Numbered from the stretch's first letter, positions 9,756-16,407 are shown. The stretch: DNA of 64,000 bases from Chitinophagaceae bacterium (GCA_016720745.1 JADKKA010000001.1:248001-312000), one strand, 5' to 3'. Notes: a model not told the origin generated them from the sequence alone. Numbers and translations: made by a program.

Positions 9756-11225
9756 TTATTCTCCTTCCACTTCATCTCCGGTTAATTTTTCCCTTTGATT
9801 TTTTTTGGACCAGGACCTGTGTTTGGCGCCATCCATCTTCACAATTTTCGGCGTGAATTTTCCAACTACATCTACCAATGCTTTTTGCGACTGCATCACC
9901 ACTTCGATATCCTTGTAAGCAAACGGTGATTCATCTTTTCCACCACCCAGCAATTTTACGCCATGCTTTTCCACTTCATCTTTAAACTGCTTATCACTTA
10001 CAGCTTCCATGGCTTTGGTCCGGCTCATTTTTCTTCCGGCACCATGAGAAGCAGAATTCACAGCAGCCATCTCTCCTTTTCCTTTCACAATAAAACCAGG
10101 GGCAGTCATGGATCCGGGAATGACACCTAACACATCTTTACCAGCCGGTGTAGCTCCTTTCCGGTGAACGATCACCTGCTGCCCTTCCCACTCTTCTTTC
10201 CAGGCAAAATTGTGGTGGTTCTCCACCATTTTCACCGGGCGTCTTCCCAGTTGCTTCGCAATTTTAGCGTGGATGATATGGTGACAGGCAGATGCATAAT
10301 CTCCGGCCAGGTTCATGGCATTCCAGTATTCGATTCCTTCTTCTTCATCCAACTGCAGCCAGGCCAGGTTTTTTGCTTCCTGCGGCAAACGCCTTTTGCT
10401 GATGGCTAATTTGGTATAGTGATTGGCAATCGTGGCACCCAATGCCCTTGAGCCGGAATGCGATAAGAGCCCCACATATTTTCCTGCTTCCACTCCCAGT
10501 ATCGCATCCTTCTCCCCGATTTCAACCACACCAAATTCCACAAAGTGGTTACCGGATCCTGAGGTACCGAGTTGTTTCCAGGCACGGCCATGCATGTGCT
10601 TCAGCAATGGAAGTTCACGGAACAGATCGTTTTCCATTACTTCATGATCCGCTGCCCTGTCTAACTGTGCACCGCTTCCAAAGACAGTTGCCTCCAGTAA
10701 TTCTCTGGTGAAAAAATTTTCTTTCTGCACCAGTTCTTTGGGATCAATATCATAAATGCTCAGACACATCCGGCAACCAATATCCACTCCTACCCCATAA
10801 GGGATCACGGCATTTTTTGTTGCCAGTACCCCGCCAATCGGCAAGCCATAACCACTGTGGGCATCGGGCATTAAAGCCCCCGCAACACTAATGGGTAATT
10901 TAGCAGCCTGGTACATCTGATGCATGGCACCTTCTTCAATATGTTCCTGTCCGAATACATTGAATTGTATCCCCTGCTGGTTCAATGAGAGTTCCGCATT
11001 TTCCGATACCGGTTTAGGCATTAATTTTTCTGCGATCAGTGCCAGTACCGCATCGTCCTTATATTCTACCGGGCTGGCCAGTACTTTCTTCAATAATTCC
11101 ATCACATCCTCCTTTGACTGGTGTTTATATTCTTTTTGCACCAGGTTCATGACAACACTGATCACCGGTCCTTCCGGATAACCAATTGCCCTGAGTTCTT
11201 TTCCTTCAATTTTTAATTTTTTCAT
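9756..11225 (-). CDS. rtcB: RNA-splicing ligase RtcB
   Basis: GTP-dependent, metal-dependent ligase that joins RNA 2',3'-cyclic phosphate or 3'-phosphate ends to 5'-OH ends, the products of many tRNA-cleaving toxins. All key elements are seen: DAHSGYGLPIGG (Asp121, His123), GVDIGCRM (Cys151), GSGNHFVEFG (His227), SHSGSR (His256), ENHHNF (His337/338), and the guanylation motif SASHGAGRKMSR (His394). Length of 489 residues fits the longer bacterial subgroup. It is the last gene of a minus-strand island that also holds a slipin, an AAA ATPase, an RNase H-fold protein and a tRNA array, so tRNA or rRNA repair is the likely role. A strong stem-loop separates it from the slipin gene. No RtcA cyclase or RtcR regulator is present in the window. 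Confidence 0.96.
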   Translation of the reverse strand: MKKLKIEGKELRAIGYPEGPVISVVMNLVQKEYKHQSKEDVMELLKKVLASPVEYKDDAVLALIAEKLMPKPVSENAELSLNQQGIQFNVFGQEHIEEGAMHQMYQAAKLPISVAGALMPDAHSGYGLPIGGVLATKNAVIPYGVGVDIGCRMCLSIYDIDPKELVQKENFFTRELLEATVFGSGAQLDRAADHEVMENDLFRELPLLKHMHGRAWKQLGTSGSGNHFVEFGVVEIGEKDAILGVEAGKYVGLLSHSGSRALGATIANHYTKLAISKRRLPQEAKNLAWLQLDEEEGIEYWNAMNLAGDYASACHHIIHAKIAKQLGRRPVKMVENHHNFAWKEEWEGQQVIVHRKGATPAGKDVLGVIPGSMTAPGFIVKGKGEMAAVNSASHGAGRKMSRTKAMEAVSDKQFKDEVEKHGVKLLGGGKDESPFAYKDIEVVMQSQKALVDVVGKFTPKIVKMDGAKHRSWSKKNQREKLTGDEVEGE

Positions 11226-11240
11226 ATCAATTCTTTTAAA

Positions 11241-11271
11241 AGTCAGGCCATCATCAGTTGATGGCCTGACT
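11241..11271 (-). promoter_or_regulatory. Strong stem-loop between slipin and rtcB (attenuator or terminator)
   Basis: On the minus strand a perfect 13-base stem, AGTCAGGCCATCA pairing with TGATGGCCTGACT around a five-base loop, is followed by TTTAAAAG and then the rtcB start 16 bases further on. It sits in the 50-base gap between the slipin stop and rtcB. Such a stem could partly terminate transcription, stabilise an upstream mRNA end, or act as a cleavage site that sets the rtcB level. The short T run makes it a weak classical terminator. Confidence 0.6.
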
Positions 11272-11275
11272 AATT

Positions 11276-12376
11276 TTATTTTGGTGACACAAAGATCTGT
11301 TTCAGCTGACTCACCAGGTCACCATTACCGCTTACGCTGATATTACTGATTTTGTCTGCGATCTTTTCCACGTATTCCATTTCCTTCAGTTTCCAAAGCA
11401 TCGCATTTTCTTCCATCAGTTTGGCAGTATTCAACAGACTTCGGGTGCTGGCTGTTTCTTCCCGGCGCATGATACTATTGGCCTGTGCTTTTTTCTCCGC
11501 CACCAGAACCTGGTTCATAATTTCTTTGATATCGCCTGGCAGGATGATATCCCGGATACCAAAACCATACAATTCCACACCCAGTGCTACTGCTTTGTCC
11601 TGAATCTGCTGCTGTACAAAAGGAGTCAGGCTCTCTTTTTTCTCCAGCAATTCATCAAAGCTATATGCTGCAATATACTCCCGCAGTGCCAGCTGAACAG
11701 CCACATACAATTGTTTTTCGTACTCCTTATTCTGTACCAGGGCTTTCTCAATATCAGTTACCTGGTACTGCAGCCAGGCATTGATCCGAAGCGCCGCTTT
11801 ATCCCGGGTCAGGATTTCCTGTCCGTTGACCTCCATCTGCTGCCGGCGCATATCAGCCTTTGCCACCTGGATGGATACCGGATTCTTCCACCAGTAATAA
11901 ATACCTGGCTCAAGCAGCCGGACCATTTTAGCATCCATGAACAATACCGCTTTTTCATTACTCTGTACTTCTGTGCTCCGTACCCAGTTGTTCAAAGGTG
12001 CTTTCGACAACAGAGAACGATCAATGGATTCATCAATTTCTACCCGACTGATATCGGCCCGGATGAATTCATTCTTTACCACTGATTTCCAGAAGGCGTA
12101 GCGACCGGCGCTGAACACCTGCTTCAACAGTCCATTCTCGTACTGCAATACGATCTCGCTTTCTTTTACTTCAATCACCTGCAGGATATCTGCCAGTGCC
12201 TGATCCTGTAACAGGATGTTCAATTCAACTGGTGCTACAAACTGCTTGGTGATATCATAGATGAGTACCTGTTCATTTTTCCAGAACCAGTAATTACCGG
12301 CCAGGAGCATTTTTTTATAAGCTCCGTTTTTGAAAACAAGGGCAACCTGCCATTCGTTTACATTTACTTTTTTCAT
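11276..12376 (-). CDS. Slipin/band-7 (SPFH) domain protein
   Basis: A 366-residue SPFH-family protein with two N-terminal repeats of about 60 residues that each carry a pattern like KKMLLAGNYWFWKNEQ and KQVFSAGRYAFWKS, a third related LEPGIYYWWKNP, and then the band-7 core (VNGQEILTRDKAALRINAWLQYQVTD, YIAAYSFDELLEKK, ALGVELYGFGIRDIILPGDI) and a C-terminal coiled coil with a conserved MRREETASTRSLLNTAK. There is no clear membrane helix at the N-terminus. Slipins form membrane-associated oligomers. It lies 50 bases upstream of rtcB on the same strand. Slipin-RtcB neighbourhoods have, to my memory, been noted in comparative genomics, but the function is not known. Confidence 0.85.
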   Translation of the reverse strand: MKKVNVNEWQVALVFKNGAYKKMLLAGNYWFWKNEQVLIYDITKQFVAPVELNILLQDQALADILQVIEVKESEIVLQYENGLLKQVFSAGRYAFWKSVVKNEFIRADISRVEIDESIDRSLLSKAPLNNWVRSTEVQSNEKAVLFMDAKMVRLLEPGIYYWWKNPVSIQVAKADMRRQQMEVNGQEILTRDKAALRINAWLQYQVTDIEKALVQNKEYEKQLYVAVQLALREYIAAYSFDELLEKKESLTPFVQQQIQDKAVALGVELYGFGIRDIILPGDIKEIMNQVLVAEKKAQANSIMRREETASTRSLLNTAKLMEENAMLWKLKEMEYVEKIADKISNISVSGNGDLVSQLKQIFVSPK

Positions 12377-12473
12377 ATTCTTTGTTTTGGGCCGCAGTAT
12401 TACTCAGACAATCGTCTTTTATCTGCGGCAGATGACTTAATTAAAAAAGCCGTTGCGGTCTGCCATCCTTACT

Positions 12474-12629
12474 TTACGGAGGCCAGTCTCCACCCTGTTG
12501 ATTCCACCAGTTTGTTTCCACATCCTGAAAGCCGGGGCTATCATTCCAAGGTAACAAAGTGATCGTACGTTCATAAGCGCTGTACCGGTCTGCAGGTAAA
12601 GAGCAGATTGCGGGGTCCGAATCAATCAT
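12474..12629 (-). CDS. Small 51-residue protein, aromatic-rich C-terminus, unknown
   Basis: An ATG-started frame of 51 codons with the C-terminal half reading YERTITLLPWNDSPGF followed by ETNWWNQQGGDWPP. The Trp/Asn/Pro-rich ending and balanced composition look like a selected protein rather than chance. A purine-rich GGGGACGGGAT stretch lies directly before the start. It sits between the degenerate tRNA-like elements and the slipin gene on the same strand, so it would be co-transcribed with the RNA-repair genes. A weak CCGCAACGG stem followed by six Ts lies downstream. I do not recognise a family; bases 12630-12756 contain nothing else supported. Confidence 0.4.
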   Translation of the reverse strand: MIDSDPAICSLPADRYSAYERTITLLPWNDSPGFQDVETNWWNQQGGDWPP

Positions 12630-12756
12630 GATCCCGTCCCCTGCCGGCAAACAGCAGCGGCTTTTGTTGGTTCACCATTTGAGAAGTGGTGTACTTCTGC
12701 TTGTTAGCAGGATCCCTCGTCCTGTGCGTTTACCATTTTCGCCATACTTCTATCAA

Positions 12757-12817
12757 AGAAGCAGCGGGGCTCGAACCCGCAGATTGTCTGTTGCTCTACC
12801 ACTGAGCTACCGGATAC
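12757..12817 (-). ncRNA. Degenerate tRNA-like element with collapsed anticodon arm
   Basis: On the minus strand there is a normal D arm (GCTC AGTGGTA GAGC, 12807-12793) and a perfect T arm (GCGGG TTCGAGC CCCGC, 12780-12764). Between them are only 12 bases, where a tRNA has about 23: the anticodon arm is reduced to AGA-CAA-TCT, a three-pair stem with a three-base loop, and there is no variable loop. The flanking bases that should form the acceptor stem do not pair. It therefore cannot be a decoding tRNA. It may be decayed or a tRNA-mimicking RNA kept for another purpose. Confidence 0.6.
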
Positions 12818-12819
12818 AA

Positions 12820-12897
12820 GACCCGGATGGGATTTGAACCCATGACCCACAGATGATGGAGGGTCAATCATACTGTAGCAACAGCATACAGCCGGTT
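12820..12897 (-). ncRNA. Degenerate tRNA-like element, second copy
   Basis: The minus strand shows a perfect T arm (ATGGG TTCAAAT CCCAT, 12843-12827) followed by CCGGGTC as a 3' acceptor half. Directly 5' of the T arm is a five-pair stem GACCC/GGGTC (12865-12861, 12848-12844) with a 12-base loop and no variable loop; an alternative ATGAT/ATCAT pairing is also possible. Further 5' is a compact CTGT-TGCT-ACAG hairpin in the D-arm position. A candidate 5' acceptor half ACCGG pairs with the 3' half only with a bulge. It lies three bases from the neighbouring tRNA-like element. Confidence 0.5.
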
Positions 12898-12985
12898 ATT
12901 ACCGCTGCACTTCAGTGCTTTGAAAACACTGATCCGGTTTGCATTCAATACGAGTTGATCCTTCTTGCCGTGAAGCAAGCTTTTT

Positions 12986-13003
12986 TGCTAAATTTCTTTA
13001 GCA
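12986..13003. other. Hairpin immediately after the AAA ATPase gene
   Basis: A perfect seven-pair stem (TGCTAAA/TTTAGCA) with a GAAA tetraloop on the minus strand lies 15 bases after the AAA ATPase stop codon, followed by a second small stem CTTGC/GCAAG (12964-12979). No T run follows in the minus direction, so it is more likely an RNA-processing or stability element than a terminator. The rest of 12898-13017 is non-coding. Confidence 0.4.
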
Positions 13004-13017
13004 GTATTTTAAAGAAC

Positions 13018-14184
13018 TTAATTCATCATTGTCTCTCCGACCCGGAAACCAATTGGTTCATTTTGCCTGATGGTTTCTTCTTTATCATTCGGGTTAGCGA
13101 TCTCAGCGATGGTCATTGACTTTGTAATTTCAGCAGCGAACCCTAAATGCTTACTAAGTCGTTCTGCCTTATCTACCCCCAATTTTGTAAACTCATACCT
13201 TGCAATCAGTCTTCCCTTTCTCATCAGCGCAGAATCAACCAGGCTGATGGCGCTGTTGAATGTGCAGATGATCTGTACACTCAGGCAATCAGAGAGCAAC
13301 CCATCACTGATATTTAACAGGTTGGAGACCGAAGAATTGCGGCTTTGCTTCCTGTCCATGATGATATCTTCTGCATCTTCAATAATCAACACCGAATTGG
13401 GGTTATCGATCAGCAAATCAATAAACTCCGGGTTCATGAGATTACCAGCAACAGATGGAGAAACAAAAAGCACCCTCTTATCAAGGGAACCCACCAGGTG
13501 TCGCAGATAAGTTGTCTTGCCAGTACCGGGTAAACCATGTAAAAGCACGATCCCTTTGTCATTCTGTTGTCCCAGCCTCTTCCTGATTAATTCATCCACC
13601 TCTTTGAAATCATCATTGTAGTACAGATCAATATCCAGAACAGTTGGTTTGATATCAAGGCGTTTCAGTTCCAGTCCATCGCGCGACATGGTAATGATAT
13701 TAATTTCAAACTCTTTCTCCTTTTCCGGTGTTTTATAGGCGGTAAAAGCTTTTACAATTTCATCCGCTTCACCGTATCTGTTGTTCGGATGATAGATCCG
13801 GGCATATTCGCCGGCAAGTTCCACCACCAGTTTATTCCTCAGCACAAATACTGTTTTAGAGAACTCCTGTTTGTTTTGCTCTCTGTTCAGGTAAGATGAC
13901 TGAAAAATATCAAGCGTCAGTTCCCTGCAGTTATCCTCCATGAAACGAAAGGCCTGTGAAATATCCATTTCATTTACAAACTTGATACAGGGAACCATTT
14001 TGAAACGGTACATATAGAACAATCTGCCATCGAGGTAATGATGTTCAAATATGTTCGGAATTTGTTTTCCGGTCCATACCCTGAATAGCCTTTTCAATTT
14101 TCCGGCCAACACCCTTATAGGATACCGGAACAAGTTGATGGCCCAGGCAATAAATACTAACACTAACAATATCATAATTTCCAT
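13018..14184 (-). CDS. Membrane-anchored AAA ATPase, Bcs1-like
   Basis: A 388-residue protein with an N-terminal membrane helix (IMILLVLVFIAWAINLF), a ~180-residue uncharacterised region, and one AAA module: Walker A GLPGTGKT (217-224), Walker B VLIIED (265-270), sensor-1 CTFN (307-310) and an arginine-containing ALMRKGRLIARYEF second region typical of Bcs1/classical AAA proteins. It probably remodels a protein or RNP at the membrane. It lies 45 bases downstream of the RNase H-fold gene on the same strand, within the RtcB island; together with the slipin it points to a membrane-associated complex. The exact substrate cannot be inferred. Confidence 0.85.
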   Translation of the reverse strand: MEIMILLVLVFIAWAINLFRYPIRVLAGKLKRLFRVWTGKQIPNIFEHHYLDGRLFYMYRFKMVPCIKFVNEMDISQAFRFMEDNCRELTLDIFQSSYLNREQNKQEFSKTVFVLRNKLVVELAGEYARIYHPNNRYGEADEIVKAFTAYKTPEKEKEFEINIITMSRDGLELKRLDIKPTVLDIDLYYNDDFKEVDELIRKRLGQQNDKGIVLLHGLPGTGKTTYLRHLVGSLDKRVLFVSPSVAGNLMNPEFIDLLIDNPNSVLIIEDAEDIIMDRKQSRNSSVSNLLNISDGLLSDCLSVQIICTFNSAISLVDSALMRKGRLIARYEFTKLGVDKAERLSKHLGFAAEITKSMTIAEIANPNDKEETIRQNEPIGFRVGETMMN

Positions 14185-14229
14185 AACTTTTATTTTTTTG
14201 TACTGATATCTACATCAGCATTAATTTTT

Positions 14230-14715
14230 TTACTGTACTACCTTGTTTGCACAACTGGAGCTGGCAAAGGCCTGCGGTTTGGCTTTGAAAGCGAAACCCA
14301 TTCCCAGGATATAGCCCATGGCTTCTTTCAAAGCGTCATTACTTTTAAAAGCCGGGTTGGTATTGATATCGGCGTGCAACTCCATGTCAACCTGGTAGCG
14401 ACTGAAAATATTGCAAAGGCCATAGCCTGTTTCAATACTTTTCTGAACTTCCATCAGCATCCTTTCTTTGATCGTCATCCTTTGTCGGGTGATTTGTTTA
14501 TTTACATACATAAAACCTCCCTTTCCTTTCCGGATAAACACGATCACGGTAGCGAATTCGGTGATTCGTCCTTTTACCTGGCTATCGGTTCCAATGCAGA
14601 CTTTCAATTCATAACCAGCTGCTCTTTCTTGCATCAATACCCGATTTACCTCTTCGGCGATTGGTACACTGACCGGTTGCCCGCTCCATTTTTTCCATTG
14701 CTGTTCCTGTTCCAT
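14230..14715 (-). CDS. RNase H-fold protein, DUF458/YkuK family
   Basis: A 161-residue protein of the YkuK/DUF458 family, predicted to adopt an RNase H fold. The first beta strand carries VCIGTDSQVKG with Asp44, then come ATVIVFIRKG, RMTIKERMLMEVQKS (Glu89), MELHADINTNP (Asp116) and the family C-terminus MGFAFKAKPQAFASSSCANKV. The acidic residues could bind metal ions for nuclease or hydrolase action on RNA. It starts 35 bases downstream of a tRNA-like gene and 45 bases upstream of the AAA ATPase, so it is likely read from the same transcript as the tRNA array. In this setting it may process or trim damaged tRNA ends before ligation (inference). Confidence 0.85.
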   Translation of the reverse strand: MEQEQQWKKWSGQPVSVPIAEEVNRVLMQERAAGYELKVCIGTDSQVKGRITEFATVIVFIRKGKGGFMYVNKQITRQRMTIKERMLMEVQKSIETGYGLCNIFSRYQVDMELHADINTNPAFKSNDALKEAMGYILGMGFAFKAKPQAFASSSCANKVVQ

Positions 14716-14749
14716 TTTACTTCCATTTAAAATCTTTCATTCATTTTGT

Positions 14750-14821
14750 GGTGCCCCGTGGAATTGAACCACGATATCCGGTGTTTCAAGCCGGTGCATA
14801 TACCCATTCTGCCAAAGCACC
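14750..14821 (-). tRNA. tRNA-Phe(GAA)-like, atypical
   Basis: 72 bases on the minus strand. Acceptor GGTGCTT pairs with GGGCACC including two G-U pairs; D arm has only GCA/TGC; anticodon stem CCGGC/ACCGG has a C-A mismatch next to the loop; loop TTGAAAC gives anticodon GAA; variable loop is four bases; T arm CGTGG TTCAATT CCACG is perfect. No CCA is encoded. It is the last tRNA before the RNase H-fold gene. Confidence 0.65.
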
Positions 14822-14889
14822 TTTTGTTGATGACAAATACTGGCTGATCCTCATTTTCTCATCACCGAATTGTATTTATCACAAACAGT

Positions 14890-15026
14890 TTTTTAGCCCC
14901 CCGTCTTTGCTACAGCAATGCGAGGGATCTTTATTACTACCCGCCTTCGCTAAAGCTTTTTAAGCCACCCGCCTTCGCCAAGGCTATTTACCGTGACCCG
15001 CCTTCGCCAAGGCTTCGGCGGGTGAG
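14890..15026. repeat. Four spaced copies of a GCCTTCGCCAAGGC-type palindromic repeat
   Basis: Copies of ACCCGCCTTCGCYAARGC begin near 14938, 14966 and 14996, with a more diverged relative near 14896. The last copy is completed to a full inverted repeat (CCCGCCTTCGCCAAGGCTTC then GGCGGG). Spacing is about 30 bases. Related copies are found at 15944-16050 and 16408-16495, all within or beside the tRNA island. Bases 14822-14889 show no gene. Confidence 0.75.
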
Positions 15027-15029
15027 AGC

Positions 15030-15100
15030 GGATGAAGAAAGATTCGAACTTTCAACCCTCCCGTTAACAACGGGACGCTCTGCCATTGAGCTATTCATCC
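15030..15100 (-). tRNA. tRNA-Asn(GTT)
   Basis: 71 bases with a fully canonical cloverleaf: acceptor GGATGAA/TTCATCC, T8-A9, D stem GCTC/GAGC, anticodon stem TCCCG/CGGGA with loop TTGTTAA (anticodon GTT), five-base variable loop, T arm GAAAG TTCGAAT CTTTC. All stems are perfect. The sequence of the stems differs from ordinary housekeeping tRNA-Asn, suggesting a specialised or acquired copy. No encoded CCA. Confidence 0.9.
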
Positions 15101-15104
15101 TTGT

Positions 15105-15190
15105 TGGCCTGGTGATCCCGATAATTATCGGGAGAACTCACAACCCCCCGGTTAAAAGCCGGGTACATCTGCCATTTGAGCTACAAGCCA
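15105..15190 (-). tRNA. tRNA-Lys(TTT)-like with an 18-base palindrome in the T arm
   Basis: Acceptor TGGCTTG pairs with CAGGCCA, and the anticodon arm is perfect (CCCGG CTTTTAA CCGGG, anticodon TTT). The D stem is poor (GCTC against GATG). The T arm begins GTGAGTTC and ends TCAC, but between these lies the exact palindrome TCCCGATAATTATCGGGA (15116-15133), making the arm 13 bases longer than normal. The element lies four bases from tRNA-Asn. The insert would form its own hairpin within the T loop; decoding ability is doubtful. Confidence 0.7.
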
Positions 15191-15225
15191 ATTTTCATTT
15201 TGATTCCATGCCCGGCAAATACTGT

Positions 15226-15298
15226 GATGACTGACGGACTCGAACCATCAACCTTTACGGTATCAGCGTAATGCTCTGAACCATTGAGCTAAGTCATC
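15226..15298 (-). tRNA. tRNA-Ile(GAT)
   Basis: 73 bases with a canonical cloverleaf: acceptor GATGACT/AGTCATC, D stem GCTC/GAGC, anticodon stem TTACG/CGTAA with loop CTGATAC (anticodon GAT), variable AGGTT, T arm GATGG TTCGAGT CCGTC with one G-U pair. No encoded CCA. It is five bases from the tRNA-Met gene. Confidence 0.9.
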
Positions 15299-15303
15299 TT
15301 GGT

Positions 15304-15373
15304 TGCGGCTACAGGAATTGAACCTGTGACTAAGGCTTATGAGACCTTTGAGTTGCCATTACTCTAAGCCGCA
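15304..15373 (-). tRNA. tRNA-Met(CAT)
   Basis: 70 bases: acceptor TGCGGCT/AGCCGCA, D stem GAGT/ACTC, anticodon stem AAGGT/GCCTT with loop CTCATAA (anticodon CAT), four-base variable loop, T arm ACAGG TTCAATT CCTGT. ACCA follows directly, so this is the one member of the array with an encoded CCA end. A CAT anticodon could also be an Ile2 tRNA after C34 modification; the sequence cannot decide. The 96 bases between it and tRNA-His hold no clear gene. Confidence 0.88.
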
Positions 15374-15469
15374 GTTACATCTTATGTTCAACATCAACTG
15401 TTCAGGCTAAGTGAACAATGCTGCTTAACAAAATTTATCAAGACTATTTCGCTACACCCAGCCTTATCG

Positions 15470-15541
15470 GTTGACTCCGGGGCTCGAACCCTGTTCTTCC
15501 GTTGCACAGACGGATACATTACCAAATATGCTAGAGCCAAC
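15470..15541 (-). tRNA. tRNA-His(GTG)-like
   Basis: 72 bases. Acceptor TTGGCTC/GAGTCAA with the extra G(-1) opposite C73 that marks tRNA-His; D stem GCAT/ATGT; perfect anticodon stem TCCGT/ACGGA with loop CTGTGCA (anticodon GTG). The T arm (CAGGG TTCGAGC CCCG) is one base short on the 3' side, so an A is bulged from the stem. The G(-1) identity element is a strong sign that this derives from a real tRNA-His. Confidence 0.8.
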
Positions 15542-15548
15542 ATTTGTC

Positions 15549-15616
15549 ATTGGGAATGGACTCGAATCATTACCACCAGGGTCAGGGCCTGGAATGCTGC
15601 CATTGCACCTCCCAAT
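15549..15616 (-). tRNA. tRNA-Gln(CTG)-like with C33
   Basis: 68 bases. Acceptor ATTGGGA/TCCCAAT is perfect; the D arm is short with TGC/GCA; anticodon stem CCAGG/CCTGG is perfect with loop CCCTGAC, giving anticodon CTG but C at position 33 in place of the nearly universal U. The T stem has only four pairs and a mismatch by the loop. The altered U-turn position makes efficient decoding doubtful. Confidence 0.65.
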
Positions 15617-15629
15617 TATTACAAATCGT

Positions 15630-15716
15630 ATAGGAGACAGGATTCGAACCTGCAGCCTCTTCATTCCAGGTGAAGTATCCGGCCTCCCGAAAGCTTTCGG
15701 GACGGAATGCTCCTAT
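15630..15716 (-). tRNA. tRNA-Pro(TGG)-like with an 18-base palindrome in the D loop
   Basis: Acceptor ATAGGAG/CTCCTAT (eight pairs if the next A-T is counted), T arm GCAGG TTCGAAT CCTGT, perfect anticodon stem CTTCA/TGAAG with loop CCTGGAA (anticodon TGG, C33). The D stem TCCG/CGGA encloses the exact palindrome TCCCGAAAGCTTTCGGGA (15685-15702), leaving only three other loop bases. Length is 87; without the insert it would be 69. This is the first tRNA of the array in the direction of transcription. Confidence 0.68.
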
Positions 15717-15730
15717 ATTTTAGTTTTTTA

Positions 15731-15767
15731 AAAGTGCCCCTGCTGCATCTCACAGGGGACACTTTAT
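15731..15767. other. Imperfect hairpin between the tRNA array and a small ORF
   Basis: AAAGTGCCCCTG (15731-15742) pairs with CAGGGGACACTTT (15752-15764) apart from one bulged base. It lies 15 bases upstream of the tRNA-Pro-like gene and 25 bases downstream of the 45-residue ORF. T runs are weak on both sides, so it could be a terminator for the small gene or a processing stem in a common precursor. Confidence 0.45.
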
Positions 15768-15789
15768 TCCTCCTTCTGCATCTATTCGT

Positions 15790-15927
15790 TTATCGCAGTT
15801 CATATTCTGCCGGGTGACGAATTTTATCATTCATCATTCCGTTTTCCTGAACATTGCTCTTATTTGTTTTACCGGTTATCCATTCAACAATCAGCCGAAT
15901 GGCCAGTACGATGATTAAAAATTTCAT
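15790..15927 (-). CDS. Small membrane protein, 45 residues
   Basis: An ATG frame of 45 codons preceded by an exact AAGGAGG five bases before the start, an unusually strong ribosome-binding site for Bacteroidota (15933-15939). The product starts MKFLIIVLAIRLIVEWITG, one hydrophobic helix, followed by a polar tail rich in Asn and Lys and ending EYELR. It precedes the tRNA array on the same strand and is followed by the hairpin at 15731-15764. I do not recognise a family. The ribosome-binding site and helix make it a probable real gene missed because of its size; a single-helix membrane partner for the slipin/AAA proteins is possible but unproven. Confidence 0.55.
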   Translation of the reverse strand: MKFLIIVLAIRLIVEWITGKTNKSNVQENGMMNDKIRHPAEYELR

Positions 15928-15941
15928 ACTTACCTCCTTTT

Positions 15942-16052
15942 TCATCAGCCGTAGCTTTAGCGAAGGCTGATCACTCCGACTTCAATTTTTTTCATCAGCC
16001 CTGATTTCTTTTTTTCTAACCGCCGTCAGTTCCTTCGGAGGCTGACGGGGTC
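15942..16052. repeat. Two imperfect palindromes of the GAAGGC repeat family
   Basis: TCAGCCGTAGCTTTAGCGAA followed by GGCTGA (15945-15970) is an imperfect inverted repeat related to the GCCTTCGCCAAGGC family. A second, CCGCCGTCAGTTCC then TTCGGAGGCTGACGGGG (16022-16050), is a variant. Both separate small ORFs of the island. Confidence 0.6.
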
Positions 16053-16055
16053 AGC

Positions 16056-16087
16056 AATAAAAAACCCGGTCGTTTCAGCGACCGGGT
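16056..16087 (-). terminator. Rho-independent terminator after the 52-residue ORF
   Basis: On the minus strand a perfect nine-pair stem ACCCGGTCG/CGACCGGGT with a six-base loop (CTGAAA) is followed by TTTTTTATTG. It begins 25 bases after the stop codon of the 52-residue ORF. This is a textbook terminator and supports that ORF being transcribed. Confidence 0.8.
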
Positions 16088-16111
16088 CTATTATCACCTG
16101 CCAAATGCAGG

Positions 16112-16270
16112 TTAGATAAAAATTTCTCCTGGTCGCTCGTATTTCAGATCAATCGTATTCCCAATGGGCATAGCATTTCCTGCTACCAGCACCGTGGTAT
16201 AATCATGACCTGATAGTTTACAGTCATTCATTATTTTACTAAATCGTTTATGTCGTAGTTGTTTCAACAT
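16112..16270 (-). CDS. Small 52-residue protein, unknown
   Basis: An ATG frame of 52 codons beginning MLKQLRHKRFSKIMNDCKL and ending NTIDLKYERPGEIFI. It has a basic N-terminus and a mixed beta-like second half (HDYTTVLVAGNAMPIG). An A-rich AACAAAAAAAGA lies before the start, and a strong rho-independent terminator follows 25 bases after the stop, which argues for a real single-gene transcript. It sits at the upstream edge of the RNA-repair/tRNA island on the same strand. I do not recognise a family. Confidence 0.5.
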   Translation of the reverse strand: MLKQLRHKRFSKIMNDCKLSGHDYTTVLVAGNAMPIGNTIDLKYERPGEIFI

Positions 16271-16407
16271 TCTTTTTTTGTTACCGCTTTAGATTCAATT
16301 CTCAAGTTTTTACACAAGAGAAAAATATTTTTTTCTTTTCACCTGAACATATGCCTTCACAAATGCTATGGCATAAGCAGATATCATAGCTGAAATAATA
16401 TTTCAGG

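Noticed and set aside
12437..12625. 62-residue minus-strand frame beginning at a non-ATG codon
   Set aside because: The overlapping 51-codon ATG frame (12474-12629) has better composition and start; only one can be real.
15390..15440. Possible further tRNA (six-pair stem with loop CTTAGCC) between the Met and His genes
   Set aside because: No convincing T arm or acceptor stem could be built around the hairpin.
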